Below, piece after piece: positions 28,084 through 36,414 of a stretch of 64,000 nt of DNA; the first letter of the stretch is position 1; the number at the start of each line of letters is the position of its first letter. The DNA comes from Pseudomonadota bacterium (GTDB lineage Bacteria; Pseudomonadota; Alphaproteobacteria; Rhizobiales; Xanthobacteraceae). The position numbers and the translations under genes were made by a program. The notes below the pieces were generated by a model that made no database searches, was not told the DNA's origin, and worked only from the letters and a program-made list of their open reading frames with translations. Location of the stretch: contig JAEWHP010000043.1 in the NCBI GenBank assembly GCA_023387735.1, positions 186,001-250,000 of the forward strand, in the 5' to 3' direction.

Positions 28084-28479
28084 TCAGTTCTTGAGATCCG
28101 GCGGCAGTACTCCGCCATTGGCCGCGAGCTTGGTCATGACCTGCTTGTGCAGCCAGATGTTCATGCTGGCGGAATCGTTGCTGTCGCCAGTATAGCCAAG
28201 CTCCTTCGCCAGTTCCTTGCGCGCAGCAAAGCTGGAATCGATGTCGAGCGCCTTCATCAGGTCGACGATCGAGGTGCGCCACGCCAGCTTCTCGCCCTTG
28301 GCGGCAACGGCCTTGTCCAGGATCGGCGCGACGTCGACAGTCGCGGCCGGAGCGGCCGCCGACCCGCCGCCCGCAGACCCACCGGACGATCCCGCGCCCG
28401 CAGCCGCGCCGCCACCGGCCGGTGCGGCATCCGCCTTGGTGCCGAAAATTGCGCCCATGATTTTACCGAAAATGCTCAT
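28084..28479 (-). CDS. DUF3597-domain protein
   Basis: 131 residues. It starts MSIFGKIMGAIFG, has an Ala/Gly/Ser-rich linker (about 18-45), and a C-terminal helical domain: VDVAPILDKAVAAKGEKLAW, SIVDLMKALDIDSSFAARKE, LAKELGY, and an end LPPDLKN. This matches DUF3597, a family compared with LysM-associated or stress-induced proteins without proven function. The frame remains open upstream, but the family start and a good fit begin at 28479. The 305 bp to the next gene holds only presumed promoters. Confidence 0.85.
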   Translation of the reverse strand: MSIFGKIMGAIFGTKADAAPAGGGAAAGAGSSGGSAGGGSAAAPAATVDVAPILDKAVAAKGEKLAWRTSIVDLMKALDIDSSFAARKELAKELGYTGDSNDSASMNIWLHKQVMTKLAANGGVLPPDLKN

Positions 28480-28784
28480 CGTTCGCTCCCAATGTACAGA
28501 AGATGGGGTGACTTGAAGATGGTTAGAGTCTTTGGCGGCACTGTTTGACCGGCAGCACCACGCCGGTATCGTTAACGAGTTTAGCCAGCCCAATGTGACT
28601 TGCCAATGTAACATTCACCGAAGCGTGAGTGCGTTTGCCCTTGTTTGGGAGTACGCTCACGGTTCAGTTCGCGACATGGCCAGTTCCATCAGTTTCGCGT
28701 CTGGCCTGATCGTGATCGTTTTATGAAACGGCGCATGCGCGTCTTTCGTTTGGCGCTCGATGCGACCGCGAGGGAGCAGCGACC

Positions 28785-29687
28785 ATGGCCACCTATCACG
28801 GCAATGTAACATCGATGGCGCCGAGCGGACCGGACACCGCCGGCCCGCCGGTCATCCGAACCATAGACCTCACCGATCTCAATGAAGCGCTGCGGCGCGG
28901 CTGGGAAGACTTCAAGGCCGTACCGAGTCACGCCATCATCCTGTGCATCATCTATCCCGTGCTCGGACTGGTGCTGGCACGTGCCGTACTCGGCTACTCC
29001 ATTTTGCCGCTGCTGTTTCCGCTCGCCGCCGGTTTTGCCCTGCTCGGTCCGTTCGCAGCGATCGGCCTCTATGAATTGAGCAGCCGCCGCGAGCGCGGCG
29101 AACAGCCGACCGCATGGGATGCACTCGAAGTGCTGCGCTCACCGTCGTTCGGCGCCATGCTCGGCCTGGGCGCGCTGCTGCTGGCGCTGTTCGTGACCTG
29201 GGTGGCGACCGCACAGGCGATTTACATTGCAGCGTTCGGTTACGAAGGCGCGAGCGGCATGTCCGATTTCGCCACGCGTGTGCTGACGACGCGTCAGGGA
29301 TGGTGGCTCATCCTCATCGGCTGCGGTGTCGGCTTCCTGTTCGCCCTCGTCGCACTCTGTATCAGCGTGGTGTCGTTCCCGATGATGCTGGACCGCCATG
29401 CCGGCGCCGGCGATGCGATGGTGACCTCGCTGCGCGCGGTAGCGCGAAACCCCGTGCCGATGGCCGCCTGGGGATTGATCGTCGCAGTGCTGCTGGTGGC
29501 GGGATCGTTGCCGTTCTTCCTCGGCCTCGCCATCGTCATTCCGCTGCTCGGCCACGCCACCTGGCATCTCTATCGACTAACGATCGAACCGGAACTCAAT
29601 CCGCGGCCGCATGCGCCCCGCCCGCACCGCGATCGCAAGCCCGCTGCCGATTTCCCCGCCAACCTGTTCCCGTGGCGGCAAAAGTAG
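28785..29687 (+). CDS. DUF2189 family integral membrane protein
   Basis: 300 residues. An N-terminal cytoplasmic piece with IRTIDLTDLNEALRRGWEDF, typical of DUF2189, precedes about six membrane segments (IILCIIYPVLGLVLARAVLG, LLFPLAAGFALLGPFAAIGL and so on) and a basic Pro-rich tail. No function is known. Relatives are often near cytochrome oxidase or stress genes, which is not the case here. Followed by a perfect hairpin at 29711. Confidence 0.85.
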   Translation: MATYHGNVTSMAPSGPDTAGPPVIRTIDLTDLNEALRRGWEDFKAVPSHAIILCIIYPVLGLVLARAVLGYSILPLLFPLAAGFALLGPFAAIGLYELSSRRERGEQPTAWDALEVLRSPSFGAMLGLGALLLALFVTWVATAQAIYIAAFGYEGASGMSDFATRVLTTRQGWWLILIGCGVGFLFALVALCISVVSFPMMLDRHAGAGDAMVTSLRAVARNPVPMAAWGLIVAVLLVAGSLPFFLGLAIVIPLLGHATWHLYRLTIEPELNPRPHAPRPHRDRKPAADFPANLFPWRQK

Positions 29688-29710
29688 CGGGTGGAAATAC
29701 GACTCCAAAG

Positions 29711-29736
29711 ACCGCCGGTCGACAGCGACCGGCGGT
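29711..29736. terminator. Hairpin after DUF2189 gene
   Basis: A perfect 11-bp stem ACCGCCGGTCG / CGACCGGCGGT with loop ACAG, 24 bp after the stop. No T run follows, so it is a weak terminator or transcript-end stabiliser. Confidence 0.5.
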
Positions 29737-29917
29737 CCACGATTGGGATCATGCGATGAGCGCCATCACGGCAAGTTAACGGCGAGTTGACCGTGCTGAC
29801 GGCACTGCATTCGCAGACGTGATGCGCAGATCTTGTTTTGGCCGCGCTTGCTTCGAACATTCGGTGCGGTTTCGACACCATTGTCGATTGGTTACCGATC
29901 CTGGAGCAAACGACACG

Positions 29918-30733
29918 ATGACCTCTCGCCATTCGATCTGCGCGTTGATGCTGGGTGCGCTGTTGCTGAGCGTCGCAGCGCCCTCGTTCGGTGCGCCGTG
30001 CGGCACCGGCTCGTTCGACGCGTGGCTTGAGGACTTCAAGAAGGAAGCCGCCGCCAAGGGGATCTCGGCCTCCGCCATTCAGGCGAGCCTTGCCGGCGTC
30101 AGCTTCGACAAGAGCGTGCTGGCCCGCGACCAGTCGCAAAAGGTCTTTACGCAAAGTTTCGAGGAGTTTTCCGGCCGCATGGTGCCGCCGCGGCTGACGC
30201 GTGGCGCCAACATGCTCAAGCAATACGGTTCGGTACTCGCGCGTATCGAACAGGCCTATGGCGTTCCCGGTGAAGTGCTGGTGGCGATCTGGGGGCTGGA
30301 AACCGACTACGGCGTCAACATTGGAAAATTCCCGACCATGCGCGCACTGGCGACCCTCGCCTACGATTGCCGCCGCACCGAGATGTTCAAGGCCGAACTG
30401 ATGGACGCGCTTCGCATCGTCGAACGCGGCGACGTCGCGCCGCAAGAGCTGCGCGGCGCCTGGGCCGGTGAAATCGGCCAGACCCAGTTCATGCCGTCGT
30501 CCTACATCAAATTCGCGGTCGATTTCGACGGCAATGGACGCCGCGATCTCCTGCGCAGCCCTCCGGACGTGTTGGCCTCGACCGCGAACTTCCTCGCCGG
30601 CCATGGCTGGCAAAAGGGCAAGGACTGGGAGCCCGGCAGCGCCAACTTCGCTGCGATCAAGGAGTGGAACAAGAGCGAGGTCTACGCCAGGACGATCGGC
30701 TATTTCGCCACCCAGCTTTCGCGCGCTCCCTGA
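29918..30733 (+). CDS. Lytic murein transglycosylase (MltB-like)
   Basis: 271 residues with a signal peptide (ICALMLGALLLSVAAPSFGA) and an SLT_2 domain. The catalytic Glu128 is in VAIWGLETDYGVN, followed by the family's RALATLAYDCRR, GAWAGEIGQTQFMPSSY and the DFDGNGRRDL calcium-loop-like motif. It cleaves peptidoglycan glycan strands to 1,6-anhydro ends in the periplasm. There is no C-terminal peptidoglycan-binding domain, unlike many relatives. Start ATG 29918 is set by the signal peptide and a GGAG 12 bases upstream. Confidence 0.9.
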   Translation: MTSRHSICALMLGALLLSVAAPSFGAPCGTGSFDAWLEDFKKEAAAKGISASAIQASLAGVSFDKSVLARDQSQKVFTQSFEEFSGRMVPPRLTRGANMLKQYGSVLARIEQAYGVPGEVLVAIWGLETDYGVNIGKFPTMRALATLAYDCRRTEMFKAELMDALRIVERGDVAPQELRGAWAGEIGQTQFMPSSYIKFAVDFDGNGRRDLLRSPPDVLASTANFLAGHGWQKGKDWEPGSANFAAIKEWNKSEVYARTIGYFATQLSRAP

Positions 30734-30746
30734 CTTTCGAACCTGA

Positions 30747-30779
30747 AGGGCCGATCTCAAGCCGACGGGCCCTCTTATG
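30747..30779 (+). terminator. Possible weak terminator of transglycosylase gene
   Basis: AGGGCC (30747-30752) and GGCCCT (30768-30773) followed by CTTAT. Confidence 0.4.
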
Positions 30780-31199
30780 TGCAGCCGCCCATACCTCAGC
30801 TAAAAGAATGATTATACATTCATAATTATGTCGCGATTCGCATGCCATCAGCGCATAAGAAAATTCCAAAATTCGACGCTCTGAAGCACATTTTAGCCGG
30901 AATCGACGGGCTTCCCAGCCGTCTTAACGATCATTTTAGCCGACTGGTAACGCTACGCCGCGAACGTAGTATCCTCGATATTTAAAGGCTTTAAGTACCT
31001 TGCCGTGACATTATCAGGGTTCCCCTGCTGACCGATTGGACGGCTATGCCGAAATGTTAATCGGCCCTTACTTCAGCCATGCATTGGACGTTTAGCTGCA
31101 TCGCAGCATTGGAACTTCTGCACTGCGGAATCTAAGCTATATTCATTTCAACGATGAGGTCGCCTCCAAAGGCTGAATCGTAACTTCAAGGAGACTACT
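30780..31199. other. AT-richer intergenic region without recognisable gene
   Basis: About 420 bp of noticeably lower GC than its surroundings, with several short A/T tracts (for example TTATACATTCATAATTATG near 30812). No ORF with a ribosome site, tRNA or clear hairpin was found. It presumably carries the promoter and long leader of the DUF1127 gene; TTGGAA near 31109 followed by TAAGCT-like sequence is one possible promoter. Confidence 0.4.
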
Positions 31200-31343
31200 A
31201 TGCTTCTCTCGCTCATCCGCATGATCCAGGCTTTCCGGGATTATCAGCGCAATGTCAGCGAACTGTCCCAGCTCAGCGATCGCGAACTGGCCGATATCGG
31301 CCTCGATCGTTCGGACATTCCGCGCGTTGCCAGCGGTGCCTAT
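31200..31343 (+). CDS. DUF1127 small peptide with altered C-terminus
   Basis: 47 residues. MLLSLIRMIQAFRDYQRNVS, then ELSQLSDRELADIGLDRSDI is a complete DUF1127 (YjiS-like) domain, and AAGGAG lies eight bases before the ATG. Family members are short Arg-rich peptides linked to RNA, phosphate or fucose regulation in other bacteria. After IPR the frame reads CQRCL-stop. In the frame two bases on, the next codons read VASGAYNG-stop, which is the usual type of ending, so a CG dinucleotide appears to be missing at 31321-31324. The domain itself is intact. Confidence 0.8.
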
Positions 31344-31379
31344 AACGGCTGATCCCGGATCAGCCGCCGTTGAACGGAT

Positions 31380-31403
31380 AACGCCCGCCTCGCTGCGGGC
31401 GTT
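31380..31403 (+). terminator. Hairpin after DUF1127 gene
   Basis: AACGCCCGC (31380-31388) and GCGGGCGTT (31395-31403), loop of six, no long T run. Confidence 0.55.
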
Positions 31404-31540
31404 GTCGTTCCAGCCTGAGGCGTTCGACGCGCCCTATCAGGCAACGGGTATCGAAGCACGGACCAAATCCGGCATCATTGCGCCGCTCGATAACGCCTTC
31501 GCAGGTGCGCTTTGTGTGAAAACGCGCTAACCCTGCGTGC

Positions 31541-32974
31541 ATGATTTCCAGCACTCCCCAGACTGATACCGTCCACGTGGTTGGCGGCGGCCTCGCCGGC
31601 TCGGAAGCCGCCTGGCAGATCGCCAATACCGGCGTCCGCGTCGTTCTCCACGAGATGCGCCCTGTCCGGATGACCGAGGCGCACCGCACCGAAGGTCTGG
31701 CCGAACTCGTCTGTTCGAACTCATTCCGCTCGGACGACGCCGCCAACAACGCCGTTGGCCTGCTGCACGCCGAGATGCGCCGGCTGGGCTCGCTGATCAT
31801 GCGCGCCGCCGATGCCAACCAGGTGCCCGCCGGCGGGGCGCTGGCAGTCGACCGCGACGGGTTTTCCGCTGCCGTCAGCAAGGCGCTGCACGACCATCCG
31901 CTGATCGAGATCGCGAGAAGCGAGATCGCCGGCCTGCCGCCGGCCGAATGGGACAACGTCATCGTCGCGACCGGCCCGCTCACCTCGGCGCCGCTGGCAG
32001 ACGCCATTCGCGAACTGACCGACGAGAACGCGCTGGCGTTCTTCGATGCGATCGCGCCGATCGTGCACAAGGATTCCATCGACATGTCGGTGGCGTGGTT
32101 TCAGTCGCGCTACGACAAGATCGGGCCCGGCGGCACCGGCGCCGACTACATCAACTGTCCGATGACGAAGGAGCAGTATGATGGCTTCGTCGCCGCGCTG
32201 CTGGCCGGCGAGAAGGTGAACTTCAAGGACTGGGAGACCAACACGCCCTATTTCGACGGCTGCCTGCCGGTCGAAGTGATGGCCGAACGCGGTCCGGAAA
32301 CCCTGCGGCACGGGCCGATGAAACCGGTCGGGCTGACCAATCCGCACAACCCGACCGTCAAGGCCTACGCGATCGTGCAGCTGCGCCAGGACAACAAGCT
32401 CGGCACGCTCTACAATATGGTCGGCTTCCAGACCAAGCTGAACTACGGCGCGCAGCAGCGCGTATTCCGCACCATTCCCGGGCTCGAGAAGGCCGAGTTC
32501 GCCCGCTTGGGCGGTCTCCATCGCAATACCTTCCTGAACTCGCCGAAGCTGCTGGACGGGCAGTTGCGTCTGCGCGCGCAGCCTCGGCTGCGCTTTGCCG
32601 GGCAGATGACCGGCTGCGAGGGCTATGTGGAATCCGCCAGCATCGGCCTGATCTCCGGTCTCTATGCCGCGGCAACCGCGCGGGGACAGACGCTCGAACC
32701 GCCGCCCGTCACCACGGCGCTCGGATCGCTGCTCGGCCACATCACCGGCGGCCACATCGAGACCATCGAAGCCGGAACGCGCTCGTTCCAGCCGATGAAC
32801 ATCAATTTCGGCCTGTTCCCGCCGCTTGCAACCGTGCCGACCAGGAAGCCGGACGGCACGCGACTGCGCGGCAACGAGAAGACGGTCGCCAAGAAGCAGG
32901 CGCTCAGCGCCCGGGCGCTCGCCGATCTCGATCGCTGGATCGCCGATCATCTTCGTGTAGCGGCCGCGGCGTAA
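31541..32974 (+). CDS. trmFO: Methylenetetrahydrofolate-tRNA-(uracil-54-C5)-methyltransferase
   Basis: 477 residues. It makes ribothymidine at position 54 of tRNA using methylene-THF and FADH2. The FAD-binding loop is VVGGGLAGSEAA (about 13-24); family blocks are LVCSNSFRSD with the conserved Cys, PAGGALAVDRDGF, CPMTKEQYDGF, DGCLPVEVMAERG, GPMKPVGL, and GCEGYVESASIG. Complete and of normal length. The kinase gene starts 5 bp after its stop and is surely co-transcribed. Confidence 0.96.
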   Translation: MISSTPQTDTVHVVGGGLAGSEAAWQIANTGVRVVLHEMRPVRMTEAHRTEGLAELVCSNSFRSDDAANNAVGLLHAEMRRLGSLIMRAADANQVPAGGALAVDRDGFSAAVSKALHDHPLIEIARSEIAGLPPAEWDNVIVATGPLTSAPLADAIRELTDENALAFFDAIAPIVHKDSIDMSVAWFQSRYDKIGPGGTGADYINCPMTKEQYDGFVAALLAGEKVNFKDWETNTPYFDGCLPVEVMAERGPETLRHGPMKPVGLTNPHNPTVKAYAIVQLRQDNKLGTLYNMVGFQTKLNYGAQQRVFRTIPGLEKAEFARLGGLHRNTFLNSPKLLDGQLRLRAQPRLRFAGQMTGCEGYVESASIGLISGLYAAATARGQTLEPPPVTTALGSLLGHITGGHIETIEAGTRSFQPMNINFGLFPPLATVPTRKPDGTRLRGNEKTVAKKQALSARALADLDRWIADHLRVAAAA

Positions 32975-32978
32975 CATC

Positions 32979-34076
32979 ATGAGCTTGCCCAAGGACGATG
33001 CCGCCATCCTGTCGGCGCGCTGGCGCGAAGGCGTGCTGTTGAAGCGCGACGTGTTCTCGACGGTCGAACGCGGCCGTTTCCGCGACGAGAACGGCGAGGT
33101 CGACGCGGTGCTGCGCCGGCTCGACCAAGTGCCGGTGTGGTCCTATCCGCTGGCGCGCCACCTGTTCGCCCGCGAGCGCCGCGCGCTCGCACTGGCGCGC
33201 GATCTCGACGTCGGGCCGAAACTGCTGTGGGCCGGCCGGCAGGCGCTGGTGCGCGGCTTCATCGACGGCGTCGCGCTGCACCTGGCGAAGCCGCACGGCG
33301 ATCTCGCCTATTTCCGCTCCGCCAAGCTCGTCCTGCGCAAACTGCACCGCGCCGGCATCTGCCACAATGACCTTGCCAAGGAGCAGAACTGGCTCCGTGG
33401 CAGCGACGGCCGGGCCTATCTGACCGATTTTCAACTCGCCGCCTGCTTCAAGACCCGCAGCCGGCTGTTCCGGATCGCAGCCTACGAGGACCTGCGCCAT
33501 CTGCTCAAACACAAGCGCAGCTACGCAGCCAGCGCGCTGACGCCGATGGAGCGCAAGATCCTCGCGCGCAAATCGTTTGTCGCAAGCATTTGGTTGATGA
33601 CCGGCAAGAAGGTCTACAAGGCCATTACCCGCGGCCTGTTCAACTTCACCGATCGCGAGGGCGGTGGCCGGCGGCTGGTCAATGACGCGCCCGTATTGAT
33701 TGAACTGATCCGGAAAAACCCCGAAGTGCGCGACACCGCCATCGTGGCGTTCGCCGACCGCAAAACCGGTGTCGGGCTCTATGCCTTTGTCGAGGCCGAT
33801 GAGGTCGCACTGGAGAAGCAGTTGCGTAGCGCGCTATCGTCAGCCAGGGGCGTCAGGCCGCCAGAGCATATCCAGGTGGTGCATGCCCTGCCCCGCGATG
33901 CCGCCGGCAACCCGCGCACGGAGATCCTGCAGCTCGTCGCCATGAACCAGCTCGACCTGATCGAACCGCTGATCACCAACGAGGTCGACCGGACCTTCAT
34001 GAAGGACATTCTCGAGAGCCGGAAGAATCTGCGCGACCGGTTCAACTTCGAGAGCAGCGAGTTGAATTCGCGATAG
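32979..34076 (+). CDS. RIO/KdkA-like kinase fused to an AMP-binding C-terminal-like domain
   Basis: 365 residues. Residues about 20-210 form an atypical protein-kinase-like domain: catalytic loop ICHNDLAKEQNW (His129, Asp131, Asn137) and metal-binding LTDFQLA (Asp150). There is no glycine-rich loop, and Arg stands where the VAIK Lys is expected. Residues about 235-320 look like the C-terminal flap domain of acyl-CoA synthetases: LIRKNPEVRDTAIVAFADRK, VGLYAFVEADEVALEKQLR, PEHIQVVHALPRDAAGN. The catalytic Lys of that flap is replaced by Asn311. Substrate unknown. Coupled to trmFO. Confidence 0.75.
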   Translation: MSLPKDDAAILSARWREGVLLKRDVFSTVERGRFRDENGEVDAVLRRLDQVPVWSYPLARHLFARERRALALARDLDVGPKLLWAGRQALVRGFIDGVALHLAKPHGDLAYFRSAKLVLRKLHRAGICHNDLAKEQNWLRGSDGRAYLTDFQLAACFKTRSRLFRIAAYEDLRHLLKHKRSYAASALTPMERKILARKSFVASIWLMTGKKVYKAITRGLFNFTDREGGGRRLVNDAPVLIELIRKNPEVRDTAIVAFADRKTGVGLYAFVEADEVALEKQLRSALSSARGVRPPEHIQVVHALPRDAAGNPRTEILQLVAMNQLDLIEPLITNEVDRTFMKDILESRKNLRDRFNFESSELNSR

Positions 34077-34080
34077 CGTC

Positions 34081-34944
34081 CTACCCGCCAAACTCCCGCG
34101 ATCGCGACGCCCGCCACAGCGTCCAAAGTATCCGCAGCCGCGATGTCGTCTGCGGCATGAAGAAATCGGCATCGGCGCGGGAAAACCGCTGCAGGTCGCG
34201 GCGGACCAGCGCGAGCGGCAGAAATACCGGCCGCACCTGCGGCGGCACGTGCGCGAGCAGATCGAATGCGGTCGCAAGGTGCTTTTGCGCCTCGTCGATC
34301 AATTGGCCGATCGCCGCGCGCATCGCTGGCGTGGGCTTGCCCGAAAAGACCTCTTCGATCCCGCTGCCGTGTTGCTGCAGCAGTTGCAGCGGCAGGAACA
34401 GCTGGCGCCTGGCGGCATCGAGCGGCAGCACGGCGATCACCTGCGCCATGCCCTGCGCGAGGCCGGCATGGCGCGCGAGATGGTCGGCAGCCTCCGAGGG
34501 GGGCGCCGCGATCCGCGCGCCGAGCGACAGCAGCGCCGACGAGGTGTCGGTGACATATCCTTCCAGCGCCGCCATCGACGGCATCGGATCGTTGTAGAGG
34601 TCGAACTGGTGCTCCTCGATCAGGCGCGCCAGCGGCGCGACCGGCAGGCGAAAATCGCCGATCACCTGCAGCAATTCCACCGCGACCGGATTGCCCTCGA
34701 CTTCGCCGTGACGCATGCCTTCCAGCATGTCGGTCCACCACTGCATCCGGATTTCGCCCGGCAGCGGCTGGCTGACCTGATCGCGCACGCGCGATATCTC
34801 GGCGTTGAAGGCGTAGATGGCCAGCAACGCCCGGCGCTGGATCGCCGGCAGGAACAGCGTCGAAGCGTAGCGGGCGAAATCGTGCGTGCGCACCAAATCA
34901 GCGCAGAACGCGGCGGAGTCCCTCGACGGCTCACCCGTGCTCAT
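34081..34944 (-). CDS. Squalene/phytoene-synthase-fold protein, NDUFAF6-like
   Basis: 287 residues of the trans-isoprenyl diphosphate synthase (head-to-head) fold: FLPAIQRRALLAIYAFNAEI, QWWTDMLEG, PLARLIEEHQFDLYNDPMPS, LEGYVTDTSSALL. The first Asp-rich motif (DxxxD in real synthases) reads NAEISRVRD (47-55), and the second (QxxNxxRD) is degenerate (GLAQGMAQVIAVLP). Synthase activity is therefore doubtful. Among families of this fold, mitochondrial NDUFAF6 (complex I assembly) shares this loss. The start overlaps the stop of the Mth938-like gene by ATGA. It shares the secF neighbourhood. Confidence 0.8.
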   Translation of the reverse strand: MSTGEPSRDSAAFCADLVRTHDFARYASTLFLPAIQRRALLAIYAFNAEISRVRDQVSQPLPGEIRMQWWTDMLEGMRHGEVEGNPVAVELLQVIGDFRLPVAPLARLIEEHQFDLYNDPMPSMAALEGYVTDTSSALLSLGARIAAPPSEAADHLARHAGLAQGMAQVIAVLPLDAARRQLFLPLQLLQQHGSGIEEVFSGKPTPAMRAAIGQLIDEAQKHLATAFDLLAHVPPQVRPVFLPLALVRRDLQRFSRADADFFMPQTTSRLRILWTLWRASRSREFGG

Positions 34945-35336
34945 GGCACCGCGATCAGCGCCGCCGCGACCCGCCGCCGCTCACCCAGCATGATGTTGTA
35001 GGTTCGGATCGCAGGCCCGGTCTGCATCGGGTCCAGCACCACCCGGACCGCCCGCAGCGCCTCGCGCAAGCCCCGCGGCGCCACCCAGACGTCCGTGCCG
35101 GTACCGACGATCAGCGTATCGATGGAATTGGCGGCCTTGAACACGCGATCGAGCGAATATTCGTCGATCTCCGCCAACCTGGTCACCGGCCAGGCCCATA
35201 TCCCGTGCGGCAGGCACAACAGCGAGCCGCGATGCGACATCTCGGCGAAGGCGAAGCCGCCCTTGCCGTAGGCTTCGATCGGCGCCGACCTCGGAAGATG
35301 CGGAGCGTCCGAGGAACTGGTTGTCATTTTGGACAT
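34941..35336 (-). CDS. Mth938-like (NDUFAF3-related) domain protein
   Basis: 131 residues. PIEAYGKGGFAFAEMSHRGS, WPVTRLAEIDEYSLDRV, IDTLIVGTGTDVWVAPRGLR, and a closing YNIMLGERRRVAAALIAVP are the blocks of the Mth938/DUF498 family, whose mitochondrial member NDUFAF3 assembles complex I. ATG 35336 (or 35327) is used; the open frame further upstream runs through a palindromic repeat. It lies 67 bp after secF on the same strand and overlaps the next gene by four bases. Confidence 0.85.
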   Translation of the reverse strand: MSKMTTSSSDAPHLPRSAPIEAYGKGGFAFAEMSHRGSLLCLPHGIWAWPVTRLAEIDEYSLDRVFKAANSIDTLIVGTGTDVWVAPRGLREALRAVRVVLDPMQTGPAIRTYNIMLGERRRVAAALIAVP

Positions 35337-35400
35337 GATCCTTGTCCGAAAACCGGTCCCCACCCTCGGGTCAAACCCGAGGGCATGCTTTTCGGACCGT
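35336..35400. repeat. Palindromic TCCGAAAA...TTTTCGGA repeat between secF and Mth938-like gene
   Basis: TCCGAAAACCGG (from 35346) is mirrored by CTTTTCGGA (to 35397), with an inner hairpin CCCTCGGG-TCAAA-CCCGAGGG. It matches the very abundant rhizobial element built on TTGTCCGAAAACCGG and GCATGC. Here it sits inside the transcription unit, directly before the Mth938-like start. Confidence 0.7.
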
Positions 35401-35403
35401 GCG

Positions 35404-36405
35404 CTACTTCTTCGCGGGTGCGTCCGGCGCTTCGCGGTGCTCACCGACGCCGAGATAGATCAGGATCGGCGCGGCGATGAAGATCGAGGTGTAGGTGCCG
35501 ACCAGCACGACGCCGAACATCATCACGGCCGTGAAGCTGTGGATCGCGTGTCCACCGAACAGCAGCAGCGCCAATAGCGCCAGCGTCACTGTGACGTGGG
35601 TGATGATCGAGCGCGACAGCGTCGAATTGATCGATTCGTTGAGCAGTTGCGGCATCGGCATTTTCTTGTAGCGCCGCAGCATTTCGCGGATGCGGTCGTA
35701 GATCACCACCGTATCGTTCAGGGAGTAGCCGAGAATCGTGAGCAGCGCCGCGATGCTGGTGAGGTCGAAATCGACCTGCGAGATCGACATGAAGCCGATC
35801 GTCAGCACGATATCGTGGACGTTGGCGATCATGGCGCCGAGCGCGAACTGCCATTCGAACCGGAACCAGAGATAGATAAGAATGCCGAAGATGGCCAGCA
35901 TCAGGCCGAGCATGCCATAGGCGAGCAGCTCGCCTGATACACGCGGGCCCACCACTTCGACGCGGCGGTATTCCACGGAATCGCCGAGCGCGCTGCGGAC
36001 CTTCTGCACGGCCTCCTGCTGCGCAGCGTCGCCGCCGGGTTGCTCGGCCACCCGTATCAGCACGTTGGCCGGACCGCCGAACTGCTGCAACTGGATGTCG
36101 CCGAGCCCGAGCGTGCTCAGCGTGCCGCGCATCGCGCCGATGTCGGCCGTGCCCGACTTGGCCTGGACTTCCAGCAGCGTGCCGCCCCTGAAATCGATAC
36201 CGAAATTCAGCCCGTGGGTGAAAAACAGCACGATCGCAAGGATCGAAAGCGCCGCCGAGATCGGGAAGCTGATGCGGCGAAAGCGTGTGAAATCGAAATG
36301 CGTATCGTCAGGGACGATGCGAAGCGGCGGCAGCAGGTCGAGCACAGCGACCACGGTCAGCGCGACGACCAGGATGCCAAGCGCAATGAGAACGTATTGA
36401 GTCAC
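35404..36405 (-). CDS. secF: Protein translocase subunit SecF
   Basis: 333 residues with six membrane segments, the first periplasmic domain after FTHGLNFGIDFRGGTLLEV, and conserved GYSLNDTVVIYDRIRE. It works with SecD and YajC to complete preprotein release at the Sec channel, driven by the proton gradient. Starts 9 bp after secD ends. The C-terminus carries a short basic, Pro-rich tail. Confidence 0.96.
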   Translation of the reverse strand: MTQYVLIALGILVVALTVVAVLDLLPPLRIVPDDTHFDFTRFRRISFPISAALSILAIVLFFTHGLNFGIDFRGGTLLEVQAKSGTADIGAMRGTLSTLGLGDIQLQQFGGPANVLIRVAEQPGGDAAQQEAVQKVRSALGDSVEYRRVEVVGPRVSGELLAYGMLGLMLAIFGILIYLWFRFEWQFALGAMIANVHDIVLTIGFMSISQVDFDLTSIAALLTILGYSLNDTVVIYDRIREMLRRYKKMPMPQLLNESINSTLSRSIITHVTVTLALLALLLFGGHAIHSFTAVMMFGVVLVGTYTSIFIAAPILIYLGVGEHREAPDAPAKK

Positions 36406-36414
36406 GAATGATTC

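Noticed and set aside
34081..34944. A functional phytoene or squalene synthase
   Set aside because: Both Asp-rich catalytic motifs are degenerate, and no carotenoid or hopanoid gene is nearby.
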